From contig CAVOGV010000061.1 of NCBI GenBank assembly GCA_963695445.1, positions 174,483 to 238,482 of the forward strand: DNA of 64,000 nucleotides. The letters are read 5' to 3'. This document shows positions 9,045 through 18,549 of this stretch, in pieces. The DNA is from Thiohalocapsa sp963695445. GTDB taxonomy: Bacteria; Pseudomonadota; Gammaproteobacteria; Chromatiales; Chromatiaceae. The notes beneath the pieces are model-generated. The model was not told the origin of the DNA. It did not search any database and saw only the letters and a program-made list of their open reading frames with translations. The translations under genes and the position numbers were made by a program. Each line of letters begins with the position of its first letter. The stretch's first letter is position 1.

Positions 9045-9348
9045 GGGCCAGGAGTCGAGTATTCGCGTTACCGTTCACACGATTTCCGCCAACAGGCAAG
9101 CGAGGCGATGCCTCAGAGCAGCTAGAGGACGCCGCCCTCTACTCCTTATCAATAGCTGACTACTGCGCAACCTGTGCGGTCCGAATTTCGTTCGCGAAAT
9201 GCGAAGCAGGCTGCGAATCCGGTCGCAGTCGTAACTCCAAGACGGAACACGATTGCCGAAACGTTAACGAATCGCCAGTTTCACGAGCCCCGCGTGTCTA
9301 CAGTGCCCAATGAAGGCGTGGAATCGTCTCGGCAGGGTGGAAAGGCTC
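9045..9348. other. Intergenic region with 19-base repeat
   Basis: No gene is visible. AGCGAGGCGATGCCTCAGA at 9099-9117 is identical to 2443-2461 and contains the small hairpin GAGGC-GAT-GCCTC. Both copies lie shortly after a stop codon, which suggests a repeated 3'-end element. Confidence 0.5.
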
Positions 9349-10583
9349 ATGGGTTCAGATCTGATCGTGGTTGCCGGAGGGGCTCGTGGCCTTCCGGGGC
9401 CCGTTCATCAGCTGATGCTGCGGCTGTTGCTCGATCGCCAGATCCTGTGGGTCGATGCCGATGCCTTCTTTCCCCCTTCCCTGTTGATCCGTCACGCCGA
9501 CAAGCGCTCCGGCGAGCCCGGTGAACACCTCCTGTGCACCAGTTGACGGTGCACCGATGCTGTCGGCCAAGTCCCCGTTTCCGATACTCACCTCGTCCGT
9601 TGTCGATACGGACGGGATCGATCGGGCGGGCTTCGTCAGGTCGCTGGTGCTGAGTCGCCGAATTCAGCGTGCGGCGGCGGTGCTCGGACTGCATCGGCCG
9701 ATGCTTTGGCTGGCATCGCCGTGGGCCCTTGGGCTAGCGGAATTATTCGCCGGTCCCGCCCTGGTGTACCAGCACGTGCCGGTCGCGCGGTCCGCCATCG
9801 AGGCGGGTAAGGCAAGGCCCGGGGATGCAGATGTCCAGGCTGCAGCGATCAGGTCCACGGAGGCCGCACGACAGGAAGCAGCCATCGCCCTGCGCGCTGA
9901 TCTGATCCTCGCCCCGACCGTCGAAAGCGCCGCACGCTTCGATCAGCAAAAGACCCGACTGCTTGCCAACGGCGTCGACACCGACCTGTTCGCGACGCCG
10001 GCGCAGCGGGCGTTGGATATGCCCTGGGACCGGCCGGTGGCCGGTTTCCATGGCTACATCGACGAGCGCTTCGATACCGAAGTTGTCTCCGAGTTGGCGG
10101 GTCAGTTTGCCACAATGGCACTTCATGCTGATCGGGCCGGTGTCGACTGATGTATCCCGGTTGCAGGCCATGGACAATGTCACGCTGACCGGCTGCCTAC
10201 CCCATGAGGAACTGCCCCGCTATTCGCAATATTGGACCGCAGCCATCATGCCGTTCCGCGCCGGAGCGCCGCCGATGCTGGACGCCCCATTACAACTCGG
10301 AGAGTACCTGGCCGCCGGTCTGCCGGTCGTCGGTTCCGGTGAGCAGAACGTTGGCCGCTACTCCGATCTGGTGAGCCACGCCGACAGCGCACCCGCGTTG
10401 GCGCAAGCGCTGCAGGCTTGCGCCGAGGAACCGCCGTCGTGTCGCGCGTTGCGCCAAGCACGCCTATTGGTCGATGCCTGGACGATCCGCGCCGGATTCG
10501 TCAATCGCCTGCTGGATAAGCTCGAGGCCCGCGAGCGCTTGCCGGGCAGTGCCTATGATCAGGTCGAGGCATGGAAACTGTAA
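9349..10583 (+). pseudogene. Glycosyltransferase (GT4-like), frame-broken at two places
   Basis: The reading starts at ATG 9349, with GGAAAGG just upstream (MGSDLIVVAGGARGLPGPVH). It continues in a second frame after about 9520-9546 (RPMLWLASPWALGLAELFAG, later LLANGVDTDLFATP) and in a third after about 10105 (HFMLIGPVSTDVSRLQAMDN, LPHEELPRYSQYW, LGEYLAAGLPVVG). The NGVDTDLF and the GEYLAAGLPVV region are typical of retaining GT-B enzymes that build surface polysaccharide. Whole length would be about 410 residues. Repairing two single-base changes restores it, so sequencing error is as likely as decay. It pairs with the broken transferase just upstream. Confidence 0.62.
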
Positions 10584-10725
10584 AGGCAGTTTTCACGACG
10601 ATCGCGCGGCTTAGGCGGACCGTTCCCGGTCGGCGGAGTCGTAACCAGTGTTGCGCAATGGCCTACCTGCTGCTTCGGCTTGTGGCACTTTCGGTCGGCC
10701 CGAATCGCCGCGCTGCCAGCCTGCC

Positions 10726-13541
10726 ATGAGCTTCCGTCTCATTTCCATCATCGGGATCGCCCTGGTGCAGGCGGTGCTTTTCGTCCTGCTGATCGTGATT
10801 GGACTGGGTCTAAGTACCGCGGAGCTGGATGCAATGATGATGACGTCAGGGCGCGCGATTCTTGCCCTCGCCCTATTGCAGATATTGCTCGTGGGCAGCT
10901 TTTCGGTAGCCCTAGCCAGGCGGCGCGGACGCGAACTCGCGCAGCTGCAGCAGGGCGCTGAGCGCATCGCGTCGGAAGGCCCTGGGGTACAGCTGGCCGA
11001 GCCGCAGGACCCTGGTCTCGGGCGCGTTTCGGCCGCCTTCAACCATATGTCGCAGCAACTCGCCGATTCCTACGCGACGCTGCGAACCACATTGAGTGAA
11101 ACGCGGTTGTTGATGGCGCTGGTCTCCGAGAACGAGCGCCAGAAGCAAAAACTGGTAGAGGCCGCTCTCGATGGCATCGTCTCCGTCGACGAGCGCGGCG
11201 TGGTGCTCGACTACAACCCCTCCGCCGAGCGCTTGTTCGGTTACGCACGCGATGAGGTCGTCGGGCGGCCCCTCGACGACTGTATCGTCGGCTCCGACCT
11301 GGGCGCCGACACCGCGGCCAGTGAACTGCTGTTCGGTGCCGAAGACGACGGCGTCGGCCGACTGCGAGAGCTGACGTTGCTGGGCAAGGACGGGCGCAGG
11401 CTACCGCTGGAGATCAGTGCGATACGCTGGCGCACTGAGCGTGGCGAATACCGTACGGCGTTCATGCGCGACATCTCCGATCGGAAACGCTACCAGGACG
11501 TGCTCGAGGAGTCGGCCCGAAGAGCCCGTGATGCCAGTACCGCGAAATCGCGTTTCCTGGCCTCTATGAGCCATGAGATCCGCACACCGCTGAACGCGAT
11601 CCTGAACATGAACGAGATGCTGCTCGAGACCGGGCTCAACGACGAGCAGCGTGACTACGCTGCTACCGCCAGCGAGTCGGCCAGCGCGTTGTTGTCGATC
11701 GTCAACGGCGTTCTGGATTTTTCCAAGATCGAGGCCGGGCGGGTGGAGGCAACGCTCCAGCCGAGCGACCCTGAGGAGATCGTCAAGTGCGTCGTCGACC
11801 TGCTCGCCGCGCGCACCTATGCCAAGGACATTCAACTCACCGTCTACTGCGATCCCTCGGTACCGTTGGAGATCGAGACCGATCCGGGGTTGGTGCGGCA
11901 GATCCTGCTGAATCTGATCGGTAACGCCATCAAGTTCACCGACGAAGGGGCCGTTCGCGTTCATTTGGCCCTAAATGACGTCGGGAGTGGCGCGGCTGAC
12001 GCCCTGAATGATGTCCTGAATATTGAGGTCATCGACACAGGCATCGGCATTGCCGCCGACAAGCAGCCCGCGTTGTTCGACGAGTTTGTGCAGGCCGATG
12101 CCGCTGACAATCGAAAATACGGCGGCAGCGGGCTTGGGCTGGCCATCAGCCGCCGGCTGGCGCGCCTGCTCGGTGGCGACGTCGCGCTGTGCAGCACGCT
12201 GGGGGAGGGCAGCTGCTTCACACTGCAGTTGCCGTTGCCGGGGCCCGTCGATCCGACCTCCGAGGTCCGCTCCGCGGCGGCAGAGCCGTTGCGGGACTGG
12301 TGTCTGTCCCTTTGGCTCGACAACGCCCTAGTGGCCGAAGATCTGGCGAATCAGCTCACCGTCTTCGGCCTGAGCGTGGAGATCGTGCCGCCGGCGCAGG
12401 TCACTGACGACGTCGGCTGCCATGGCGAGATCCTGCTGGAGCCGAAGCCCGGCGGCGAGGCGGCACGCCGCGGCGACCGGCCGCGACGCGTAGCCCTGTA
12501 TCAGAACGGCAATCGTTGTCGAGTCAACCTTGGCCAGCAGGCAAGTGTCATCGCGGCGCTGCGTATTCCCGTGGTGCCCTCTGCTCTGATCAGTCGCCTG
12601 GTTCAGGCCGCGACTGCCACGTCGCCGCTCGCGGAACCCGACTCCGGCGATGATCTCGCCGAGCGCTTGACTCGCTGTGCCGCGTCGGCGGCGTCGGTGC
12701 TGCTGGCGGAGGACAGCCGCGCCAACCAATTGGTCGCGACCACCATTTTGCGTAAGGCCGGCTTTCGGGTCGATGTGGCCGAGAACGGGCTGCAAGCGGT
12801 GGCCGCGGTGAATCGTCGCAGCTACGGTCTTGGTGCTGATGGACATGGCCATGCCGGAGATGGATGGCCTGGAGGCCACCGGGTGCATCCGCGCCCTGCC
12901 TGGCAAGCGTGGACGCGTGCCGATCGTGGCAATGACGGCGAACACGTTCGACGAGGATCGCCAGCGCTGCCTGGCGGCCGGAATGGACGACTATCTCGAC
13001 TAAACCGATCGAGCGCCGCGCCCTGTACGAGGCCCTGCTGCGGTGGCTCGATCCAAGCGCACCGGAATCGCCGGCAGCGCCAGCGCTGGAGCCATTGCCG
13101 AGACGTTCGGAAACGGATTGGTCGGAGGCTGGTCCGACCCAGCCCCGCGGCAGCGGCGACGCCATCGAGTCGCAGGCAGTTACTGATGGCCCCCTCGACG
13201 AACACGTCATTACCGCCTTGGCCGCGGACCTTTCCGACGAATTGATGCCGGCCGTGGTGAGCACATTCATCGAAGAAGCGGCGCAGCGCCTGGACGCCAT
13301 CGCGCGCGCGGCCGCAATCGGCGATGCAGCGCTGGCAGGGGAAGAAGGACATGCGCTGAAGGGCAGCGCGGCCACCTTCGGCGCGCGTGCACTGCGCGAG
13401 ACCGCCTTTGCCATCGAGGAGGCAGGTCGCACGGGGTCCATCGACGGCGTTCGCGCCAATATCGATGCGCTACGCAGCCGTGGCGAAGCGGTTATCACCG
13501 TGCTGCGCGAGCGCTTTTGCACGGAATCCGAACCGAATTGA
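10726..13541 (+). CDS. Hybrid sensor histidine kinase (PAS-HisKA-HATPase-REC-Hpt), two frame breaks
   Basis: Two membrane helices (residues about 1-30 and 45-65) flank almost no periplasmic loop. A linker and a PAS domain (about 145-260) follow, then an H-box FLASMSHEIRTPLN with phospho-accepting His283, ATP-binding DTGIGI and GGSGLGLAIS motifs, a degenerate middle, a receiver (LLAEDSRANQ, phospho-Asp in MDMAMPEMDG) and a C-terminal Hpt domain (EEGHALKGSAATFG). This is the BarA/ArcB-type unorthodox relay. One extra T near 12830 and one at 13001 shift the frame; removing each restores family sequence (VLMDMAMPEMDG and DDYLDKPIERRALYEALL). Total about 937 residues. The sigma-54 regulator downstream is the natural partner. 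Confidence 0.85.
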
Positions 13542-13748
13542 GCGCAGCCCTGCAGTGGGGACTGACCGACGCGCTGGTGACGGGTATCATTAAGAGCCCG
13601 CGGCGCGCCGTAGGGCCGTGCGTGGCGACTTCCGTGCTGCTAAGAGCGGCGCCGTTAGTCCCTTATCTTAAACATCTTGAACAACGACAACGAACACAGT
13701 TTTCGACCCTGCCTATTGGTTCCGGCCCCGCCCGGTTAGGGCTATGCA

Positions 13749-15182
13749 ATGACTGAGGACACCGACAATATGGCCAGCGAACGACCCTCGGTATTGATCG
13801 TCGAGGACAGCATGTCGCTCGGGGCGGTCTATCGAGCCTACCTGCGTGACGAGCCCTATGATGTCGCGCATGTGCCGAACGGCGCCAGTGCAATGGCACG
13901 CATCAAGCGCGATCCGCCGCAGGCGATGTTGCTGGATCTTCAGCTGCCGGACATGGACGGCATGGATATTCTCCGCCACATCCACGAGAATCGAATGCCG
14001 GTTTCGGTGGTCATCATCACCGGCCACGGATCCGTGGACAAGGCCGTCGACGCGATGCGCTACGGCGCGTTCGATTTCGTCGAGAAGCCCCTCAGTCAGA
14101 AGCGCATGATCGTGACGTTGCGCAACGCCGTCGACCGTATGCGCTTGAACGACCTGGTCGATCGGATCAAGGACGATTTTCAGCGCGACCACTACCATGG
14201 CTTTGTCGGTGCTTCGCTGCCGATGCAGGCGGTCTACCGCATCATCGATAGTGCGGCACCGAGTCGCGCCACGGTGTTCATCACCGGCGAGAGCGGTACC
14301 GGCAAGGAAGTCTGCGCCGAGGCCATCCATCGCCAAAGCGACCGTCGCGATGCCCCATTCATCGCGCTCAACTGCGCCGCGATCCCCCACGACTTAATGG
14401 AGAGCGAGATCTTTGGCCACGTCAAGGGCGCCTTCACCGGCGCCGTCCGCGACCGTGTCGGCGCCGCCAAACAGGCCGATGGCGGCACGCTGTTTCTCGA
14501 CGAGATCGCCGAGATGGACCTGGACCTGCAGAGCAAGCTGTTGCGCTTTGTGCAGACTGGCTCCTTCCAGCCCGTGGGTGGTGCCGCCGTGACCAAGGTG
14601 GACGTGCGCTTTGTCTGCGCTACCAACCGCGATCCGTTGATTGAGGTCGGCGCCGGCCGCTTTCGCGAAGACCTGTTCTATCGACTGCATGTGATCCCCA
14701 TCCAGCTGCCGGCGCTGCGCCAGCGTCAGGACGACATCCTGGAACTTGCCGGCCATTTCCTGGCCCGCTATGCCAAGGAGGAGGGCAAGCAACTGCAGGG
14801 CTTCGATCCGGAGGTGGAGAGCATCTTTCTGGCCTATGACTGGCCAGGCAATGTGCGTCAGCTGCAGAACGTGATCCAGAATGTCGTCGTGCTCTACAAC
14901 GGGGACCTGGTCACGCGCGAGATGTTGCCGCCGCCGCTGAATCGGGTCGACATCGACGCACCGGGGCGCGCGGCGCATTCCGCGCAGCGTGTCGGCGTTA
15001 AACAGTCCTTTACGGCGGCGGATGAGTCGGTTATCCGCCCGCTCAGGGACATCGAGCGGGATGCCATCGAGCAGGCGATCGCCTTCTATGATGACAACAT
15101 TCCCCGCGCCGCTGCCGCCCTAGGCGTCAGTCCGTCGACGATCTATCGCAAGCGCCAGACCTGGGATGAGGCGAGTGCGTGA
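13749..15182 (+). CDS. Sigma-54-dependent response regulator, LuxO/NtrC type
   Basis: The 477-residue product has a receiver with acidic pocket ED and phospho-acceptor Asp63 (LLLDLQLPDMDG). Its AAA+ domain carries Walker A GESGTGKE, the sigma-54 contact loop GAFTGA, Walker B LFLDEIAEM and the arginine-finger region. A Fis-type helix-turn-helix ends it (RAAAALGVSPSTIYRKRQTW). It activates, or in LuxO-like circuits controls small RNAs from, promoters read by RpoN holoenzyme. It follows the hybrid kinase by 207 bases on the same strand, so a phosphorelay His-Asp-His(Hpt)-Asp to this protein is the simple reading. Its targets are unknown; a LuxO label rests on overall similarity only. Confidence 0.9.
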   Translation: MTEDTDNMASERPSVLIVEDSMSLGAVYRAYLRDEPYDVAHVPNGASAMARIKRDPPQAMLLDLQLPDMDGMDILRHIHENRMPVSVVIITGHGSVDKAVDAMRYGAFDFVEKPLSQKRMIVTLRNAVDRMRLNDLVDRIKDDFQRDHYHGFVGASLPMQAVYRIIDSAAPSRATVFITGESGTGKEVCAEAIHRQSDRRDAPFIALNCAAIPHDLMESEIFGHVKGAFTGAVRDRVGAAKQADGGTLFLDEIAEMDLDLQSKLLRFVQTGSFQPVGGAAVTKVDVRFVCATNRDPLIEVGAGRFREDLFYRLHVIPIQLPALRQRQDDILELAGHFLARYAKEEGKQLQGFDPEVESIFLAYDWPGNVRQLQNVIQNVVVLYNGDLVTREMLPPPLNRVDIDAPGRAAHSAQRVGVKQSFTAADESVIRPLRDIERDAIEQAIAFYDDNIPRAAAALGVSPSTIYRKRQTWDEASA

Positions 15183-15666
15183 TCCACGCTCGGCGTTGCT
15201 ATGGTTGGCGGCGACCGCGCTGGCGCTGACTGCGATCGCCGTCTCGGTCTACAAGGCCTGGCCCCTGCTCTATCCGCAGACCGCCGAACGCGCGCGCCTG
15301 AACCCGGATTGCAATTTGCGCCAAGCCGCCTGCAGCGTCCGCTTTCAGTCGGGCGGCTCCGTCGTGCTCGACATCCAGCCCCGCGGCATCCCCGTGCTGC
15401 GGCCCCTGCAGATACAGGTTGAGCTCGACGCCCTACCGACGCCGCAGCGCGTCGAACTCGACTTCGCCGGCTTCGACATGGACATGGGCTATAACCGGGT
15501 CGTTCTGCACGCCGGCAGCGACACGGCGGCACGTTACTACAGCGGCAGCGGGATGCTCCCGATCTGCGTCCGCGACCGCATGACCTGGGAGGCGCGGGTG
15601 CTGCTCTATCTGCCGGATGGCATCCTCGCCGCGCCTTTTCGCTTCGAAACCTACCGGTCACCCTGA
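15166..15666 (+). CDS. Membrane-anchored protein of unknown function
   Basis: This protein of up to 166 residues overlaps the end of the response regulator gene by 17 bases, so it is probably translated with it. It has one N-terminal membrane helix (ALLWLAATALALTAIAVSVY) and an outside domain with a cysteine pair (PDCNLRQAACSV) and a beta-rich pattern reminiscent of YtkA/FixH-like domains (PLQIQVELDAL, DMDMGYNRVVL). A GTG start a few codons in is an alternative. The fold guess is weak; its position suggests a link to the two-component pair. Confidence 0.65.
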   Translation: MRRVRDPRSALLWLAATALALTAIAVSVYKAWPLLYPQTAERARLNPDCNLRQAACSVRFQSGGSVVLDIQPRGIPVLRPLQIQVELDALPTPQRVELDFAGFDMDMGYNRVVLHAGSDTAARYYSGSGMLPICVRDRMTWEARVLLYLPDGILAAPFRFETYRSP

Positions 15667-16006
15667 GCCCCGGTTGTGCGGGGATGTTTGCCGATGCGCC
15701 GAGGTTTTGCGGCGGCAACGTGCTTCTTGAGCAAAGGGCCGAGGGCCGAGGGCCGAGCGCCAAGGTCCGATATTGTGTAGCCTCGCCGTGCAGCGGTACT
15801 CAGGCACTTGGTCTACTCGAAGCGATGAACTGGCTGAGCCGCGATGTGCTCCAGGTTCCGCGTGCCTGCACGACCGCGGCAGCAGAAAATTAGCACTCGA
15901 TAATATTGTTTATTGATCTCGGTCAATCAACGGGTGTCGATCCCTGCCTATGCTTTTGCTGTGTGGGCGCTGCGGCCCGCGCATTGTCAATGACCGGAGG
16001 AAAGCA
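15667..16006. other. Intergenic region with heptamer repeat, upstream of sulfur globule gene
   Basis: No gene is seen in these 340 bases. Three tandem GGGCCGA heptamers lie at 15736-15756. The AT-rich stretch from 15885 to 15930 should hold the promoter for the sulfur globule protein and contains the FNR-like site listed separately. Confidence 0.5.
15913..15926 (+). promoter_or_regulatory. FNR/Crp-like operator candidate
   Basis: TTGAT-CTCG-GTCAA differs at one base from the FNR consensus TTGAT-N4-ATCAA and lies 81 bases before the sulfur globule protein start. An oxygen-responsive control of that gene would make sense but is not shown. Confidence 0.4.
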
Positions 16007-16336
16007 ATGCTCAACAAGAAGCGTGTCCTACTTGCTGCCGTCGTCGTCGGCGGAACCGTGCTTGCGTCGACATCCGCGCAGGCATTTTGGGGTCCATTCA
16101 GCCCCTGGAACTGGGGTGGCCCCGGTTGGGGCGGTCCGGGTTGGGGCGGCTGGGCTCCCGGCGGTTATGGCTATCCCGGCTACGGGTACGGCTATCCGGG
16201 CTACGGTTACGGTTATCCCGCCTATGGCTATGGCTACCCGGCCTACGGCTATGGCTATCCGGGCTACGGCTATCCTTACGCCACGCCTTATGCCGGTTAC
16301 CCCGCTGCCGCGGCTCCAGCGCAAAGCAGCGAGTAG
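16007..16336 (+). CDS. Sulfur globule protein (Gly/Tyr-rich, exported)
   Basis: The 109-residue product has a Sec signal peptide (cleaved after TSAQA) and a mature part made almost wholly of Gly, Tyr, Pro and Ala. It begins with tryptophan/glycine repeats (WGGPGWGGPGWGG), goes on with GYGYPGYGYGYPAYGYGYP-type repeats and ends in Ala/Pro (AAAAPAQSSE). This is the make-up of the envelope proteins of intracellular sulfur globules in purple sulfur bacteria, which are exported because the globules lie in the periplasmic space. GGAGG sits 6 bases before the ATG, which suggests strong translation. Other Gly/Tyr-rich exported proteins exist, so the assignment rests on composition and is not proof. 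No sulfur-oxidation gene is adjacent. Confidence 0.75.
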   Translation: MLNKKRVLLAAVVVGGTVLASTSAQAFWGPFSPWNWGGPGWGGPGWGGWAPGGYGYPGYGYGYPGYGYGYPAYGYGYPAYGYGYPGYGYPYATPYAGYPAAAAPAQSSE

Positions 16337-16609
16337 TCCCAAGCCATCGACCGGTTCGGATCCGGTTCTGACCGGGTCTCGCCCGGCTCGTCCCGGTTCC
16401 GTCCGGGGCGGCTCGCATCGATCCTCTCTCTATCGGGGCGCGTTCATGTGCCCCTTCGCGCCAGCCAGCTTCGCTTCAACTCCGGTCCAGCCCCGGAGAC
16501 TGTGCGAGCCAGGTCTCCCGGCTTCGGCGCGAACGATTTCGTCTCGGCTGCTATCATCGCGCGGTTGGCAGATTGCGCTGCATAGAACAGTGATTCGCGG
16601 AGACGTCAT

Positions 16610-17599
16610 ATGTCTGTACTCGTCGGTGATATCGGTGGCACCAAGACCGGCCTTGCCGTCGCCGAGCTGAGCCAAGAGGCTGCCAATGGCATCACGCTGT
16701 CGCTGGAACGGCGTTACCCAAGCGCCGAGTTCGCTTCGCTCGCCGACATCGTCGAGCGCTTTGTCGAGGAGACCGGCGCCGACTGCGAAGTCGCCAGTTT
16801 CGCCATTGCCGGACCGGTGGTGGACGATCGCAGCAAGACGACGAACCTGCCATGGGAACTGGACGCGCGTGCATTGGCCGATCGGCTCGGCTTTCGCCGC
16901 GCGCGGCTGCTCAACGATCTGGAGGCCGTGGCCTGGGGCGTCGCGGCGCTGGGCGACGGGGATCTGGCTGAACTGCAGTCAGGCGGGTCCGATGCAGGTC
17001 AAGGCGGCAACGCCTGCGTGGTGGCTGCCGGAACCGGACTTGGCGAGGCCGGTCTCTACTGGGACGGCAACCGTCATCACGCCTTCGCCACCGAGGGCGG
17101 CCATGCCGACTTTGCACCCACCGATGATCGCGAGTTCGGCCTGCTCAAGCATTTGCAGCAGCGCTTCGGGCACGTGAGTTGGGAGCGGGTGGTGTCCGGT
17201 ATGGGCATCGGCAACCTGTATCTGTTTCTGGCCCAATCCCATCACGCCGAGCACCCGGCCGCGGTGGCCACGGCGCTGGCCTCCGACGGTGATCTTGCCG
17301 CCGCGGTCGCGGTCGAGGCCGCCGCCGGTTGCCCCCTGTGCGCCGAGACCATGGACCTGTTCGCGCTGTTGTACGGCCGCGAGGCCGGCAACATGGCGCT
17401 CAAGCACATGGCATTGGGCGGGGTGTTTCTTGGTGGAGGCATCGCGCCGAAGAATCTGGACCTGCTCCGAAACGGTGGCTTCATGCGCGGCTTTCTCGAC
17501 AAGGGTCGCATGCGCCCGCTGATGCAACGGATGCCGGTGCGGGTGATTCTGGAGCCGCGGACACCGTTGCTCGGCGCCGCCCGCTTTCTGCTGTCCTGA
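16610..17599 (+). CDS. glk: Glucokinase
   Basis: The 329-residue product matches bacterial hexokinase-fold glucokinase. It has the phosphate-1 motif VGDIGGTKTGLAVAEL at the start, the LNDLEAVAWG block with the catalytic Asp, GTGLGEAGLYW (phosphate-2) and the sugar-contact EGGHADFAP. It phosphorylates glucose at O6 with ATP in the cytosol. Its stop overlaps the start of the next gene, a sodium channel, by one base (TGATG), so the two are co-transcribed. No frame break. Confidence 0.93.
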   Translation: MSVLVGDIGGTKTGLAVAELSQEAANGITLSLERRYPSAEFASLADIVERFVEETGADCEVASFAIAGPVVDDRSKTTNLPWELDARALADRLGFRRARLLNDLEAVAWGVAALGDGDLAELQSGGSDAGQGGNACVVAAGTGLGEAGLYWDGNRHHAFATEGGHADFAPTDDREFGLLKHLQQRFGHVSWERVVSGMGIGNLYLFLAQSHHAEHPAAVATALASDGDLAAAVAVEAAAGCPLCAETMDLFALLYGREAGNMALKHMALGGVFLGGGIAPKNLDLLRNGGFMRGFLDKGRMRPLMQRMPVRVILEPRTPLLGAARFLLS

Positions 17600-18465
17600 T
17601 GTCGCATCGCGCGCGCATCGGCGCCTGGATCGAGTCGCCGCTGGTCCAGCGCGTGATCATCGCGCTGATCGTGGTCAACGCCGTCACGCTCGGGCTGGAG
17701 ACGTCGGCCACGGTGATGGCCCACTCTGGTCCGGCACTCAAGCTCTTCGACCACGTCGTGCTCGCCGTCTTCGTGCTGGAGATCGGCGCCAAGCTGTTCG
17801 CATTTCGACTGGGCTTCTTTCGCAACGCCTGGAATCTGTTCGACTTCATCATCGTCGGCATCGCGCTGATCCCGGCCAGCGGACCGCTGGCGGTGCTGCG
17901 GGCCTTGCGCGTACTGCGCGTGCTGCGGCTGATCTCCAGTGTGCCCAGGCTGCGCTTCGTCGTCGAGGCCCTGTTGCAGGCGGTGCCGGGCATCTCGTCC
18001 ATCGCTGTCCTGATGCTGCTGTTGTTTTACGTGTTCGCGGTCATGTCCACCAGCCTGTTCGGACCACGGTTCCCGGACTGGTTCGGCAGCATTGGCGCGT
18101 CGATGTACACGCTCTTTCAGATCATGACGCTGGAGAGCTGGTCCATGGGCATCGTGCGGCCTGTCATGGACGCCTATCCCTATGCCTGGGCCTTCTTCAT
18201 CCCGTTCATCCTGATTGCGACCTTCACCATGCTGAACCTGTTCATCGGCATCATCGTCGACACCATGCAGACCATGCATGGGGCCGAGCATGAGGCCGAG
18301 CGCGAGCAGATCGAAGGTGCCGTGCACGGCGACACCGACCGGGTGATCGCCGAGGTCGCGACCCTGCGCGGCGAGATCGCGGCGCTGCGCATGCTGCTCG
18401 AGCAGGATCGTCTGGTCAGGCGGAGCGGGGGACATTCGTTGCATAATGAGCGTTCAGACCCTTAA
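17599..18465 (+). CDS. Bacterial voltage-gated sodium channel (NaChBac/NavMs type)
   Basis: The 288-residue product is one six-helix ion channel subunit. Segment S4 has regularly spaced arginines (LRALRVLRVLRLISSVPRLR, residues about 99-118), the voltage sensor. The pore loop carries TLESWSMG near residue 177, the selectivity filter of bacterial Nav channels; this exact form is known from NavMs. S6 ends in FTMLNLFIGIIVDTMQ and a C-terminal charged coiled coil follows (about 235-280), as in channels that assemble as tetramers. It lies in the inner membrane and passes Na+ on depolarisation. The ATG at 17599 overlaps the glk stop. A role in motility or pH homeostasis is suggested for relatives. 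Confidence 0.9.
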   Translation: MSHRARIGAWIESPLVQRVIIALIVVNAVTLGLETSATVMAHSGPALKLFDHVVLAVFVLEIGAKLFAFRLGFFRNAWNLFDFIIVGIALIPASGPLAVLRALRVLRVLRLISSVPRLRFVVEALLQAVPGISSIAVLMLLLFYVFAVMSTSLFGPRFPDWFGSIGASMYTLFQIMTLESWSMGIVRPVMDAYPYAWAFFIPFILIATFTMLNLFIGIIVDTMQTMHGAEHEAEREQIEGAVHGDTDRVIAEVATLRGEIAALRMLLEQDRLVRRSGGHSLHNERSDP

Positions 18466-18549
18466 AGTGGTCTATGATGTAATCCGTGTATTGATCTGAA
18501 TTGGCGGCAGAATGTTTGAAACGATGTGCTTGCTGACGGCGCAGGAGTC

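Noticed and set aside
16130..16290. Tandem DNA repeat as a CRISPR or satellite
   Set aside because: The periodicity is explained by Gly-Tyr-Pro codons within the sulfur globule protein gene.
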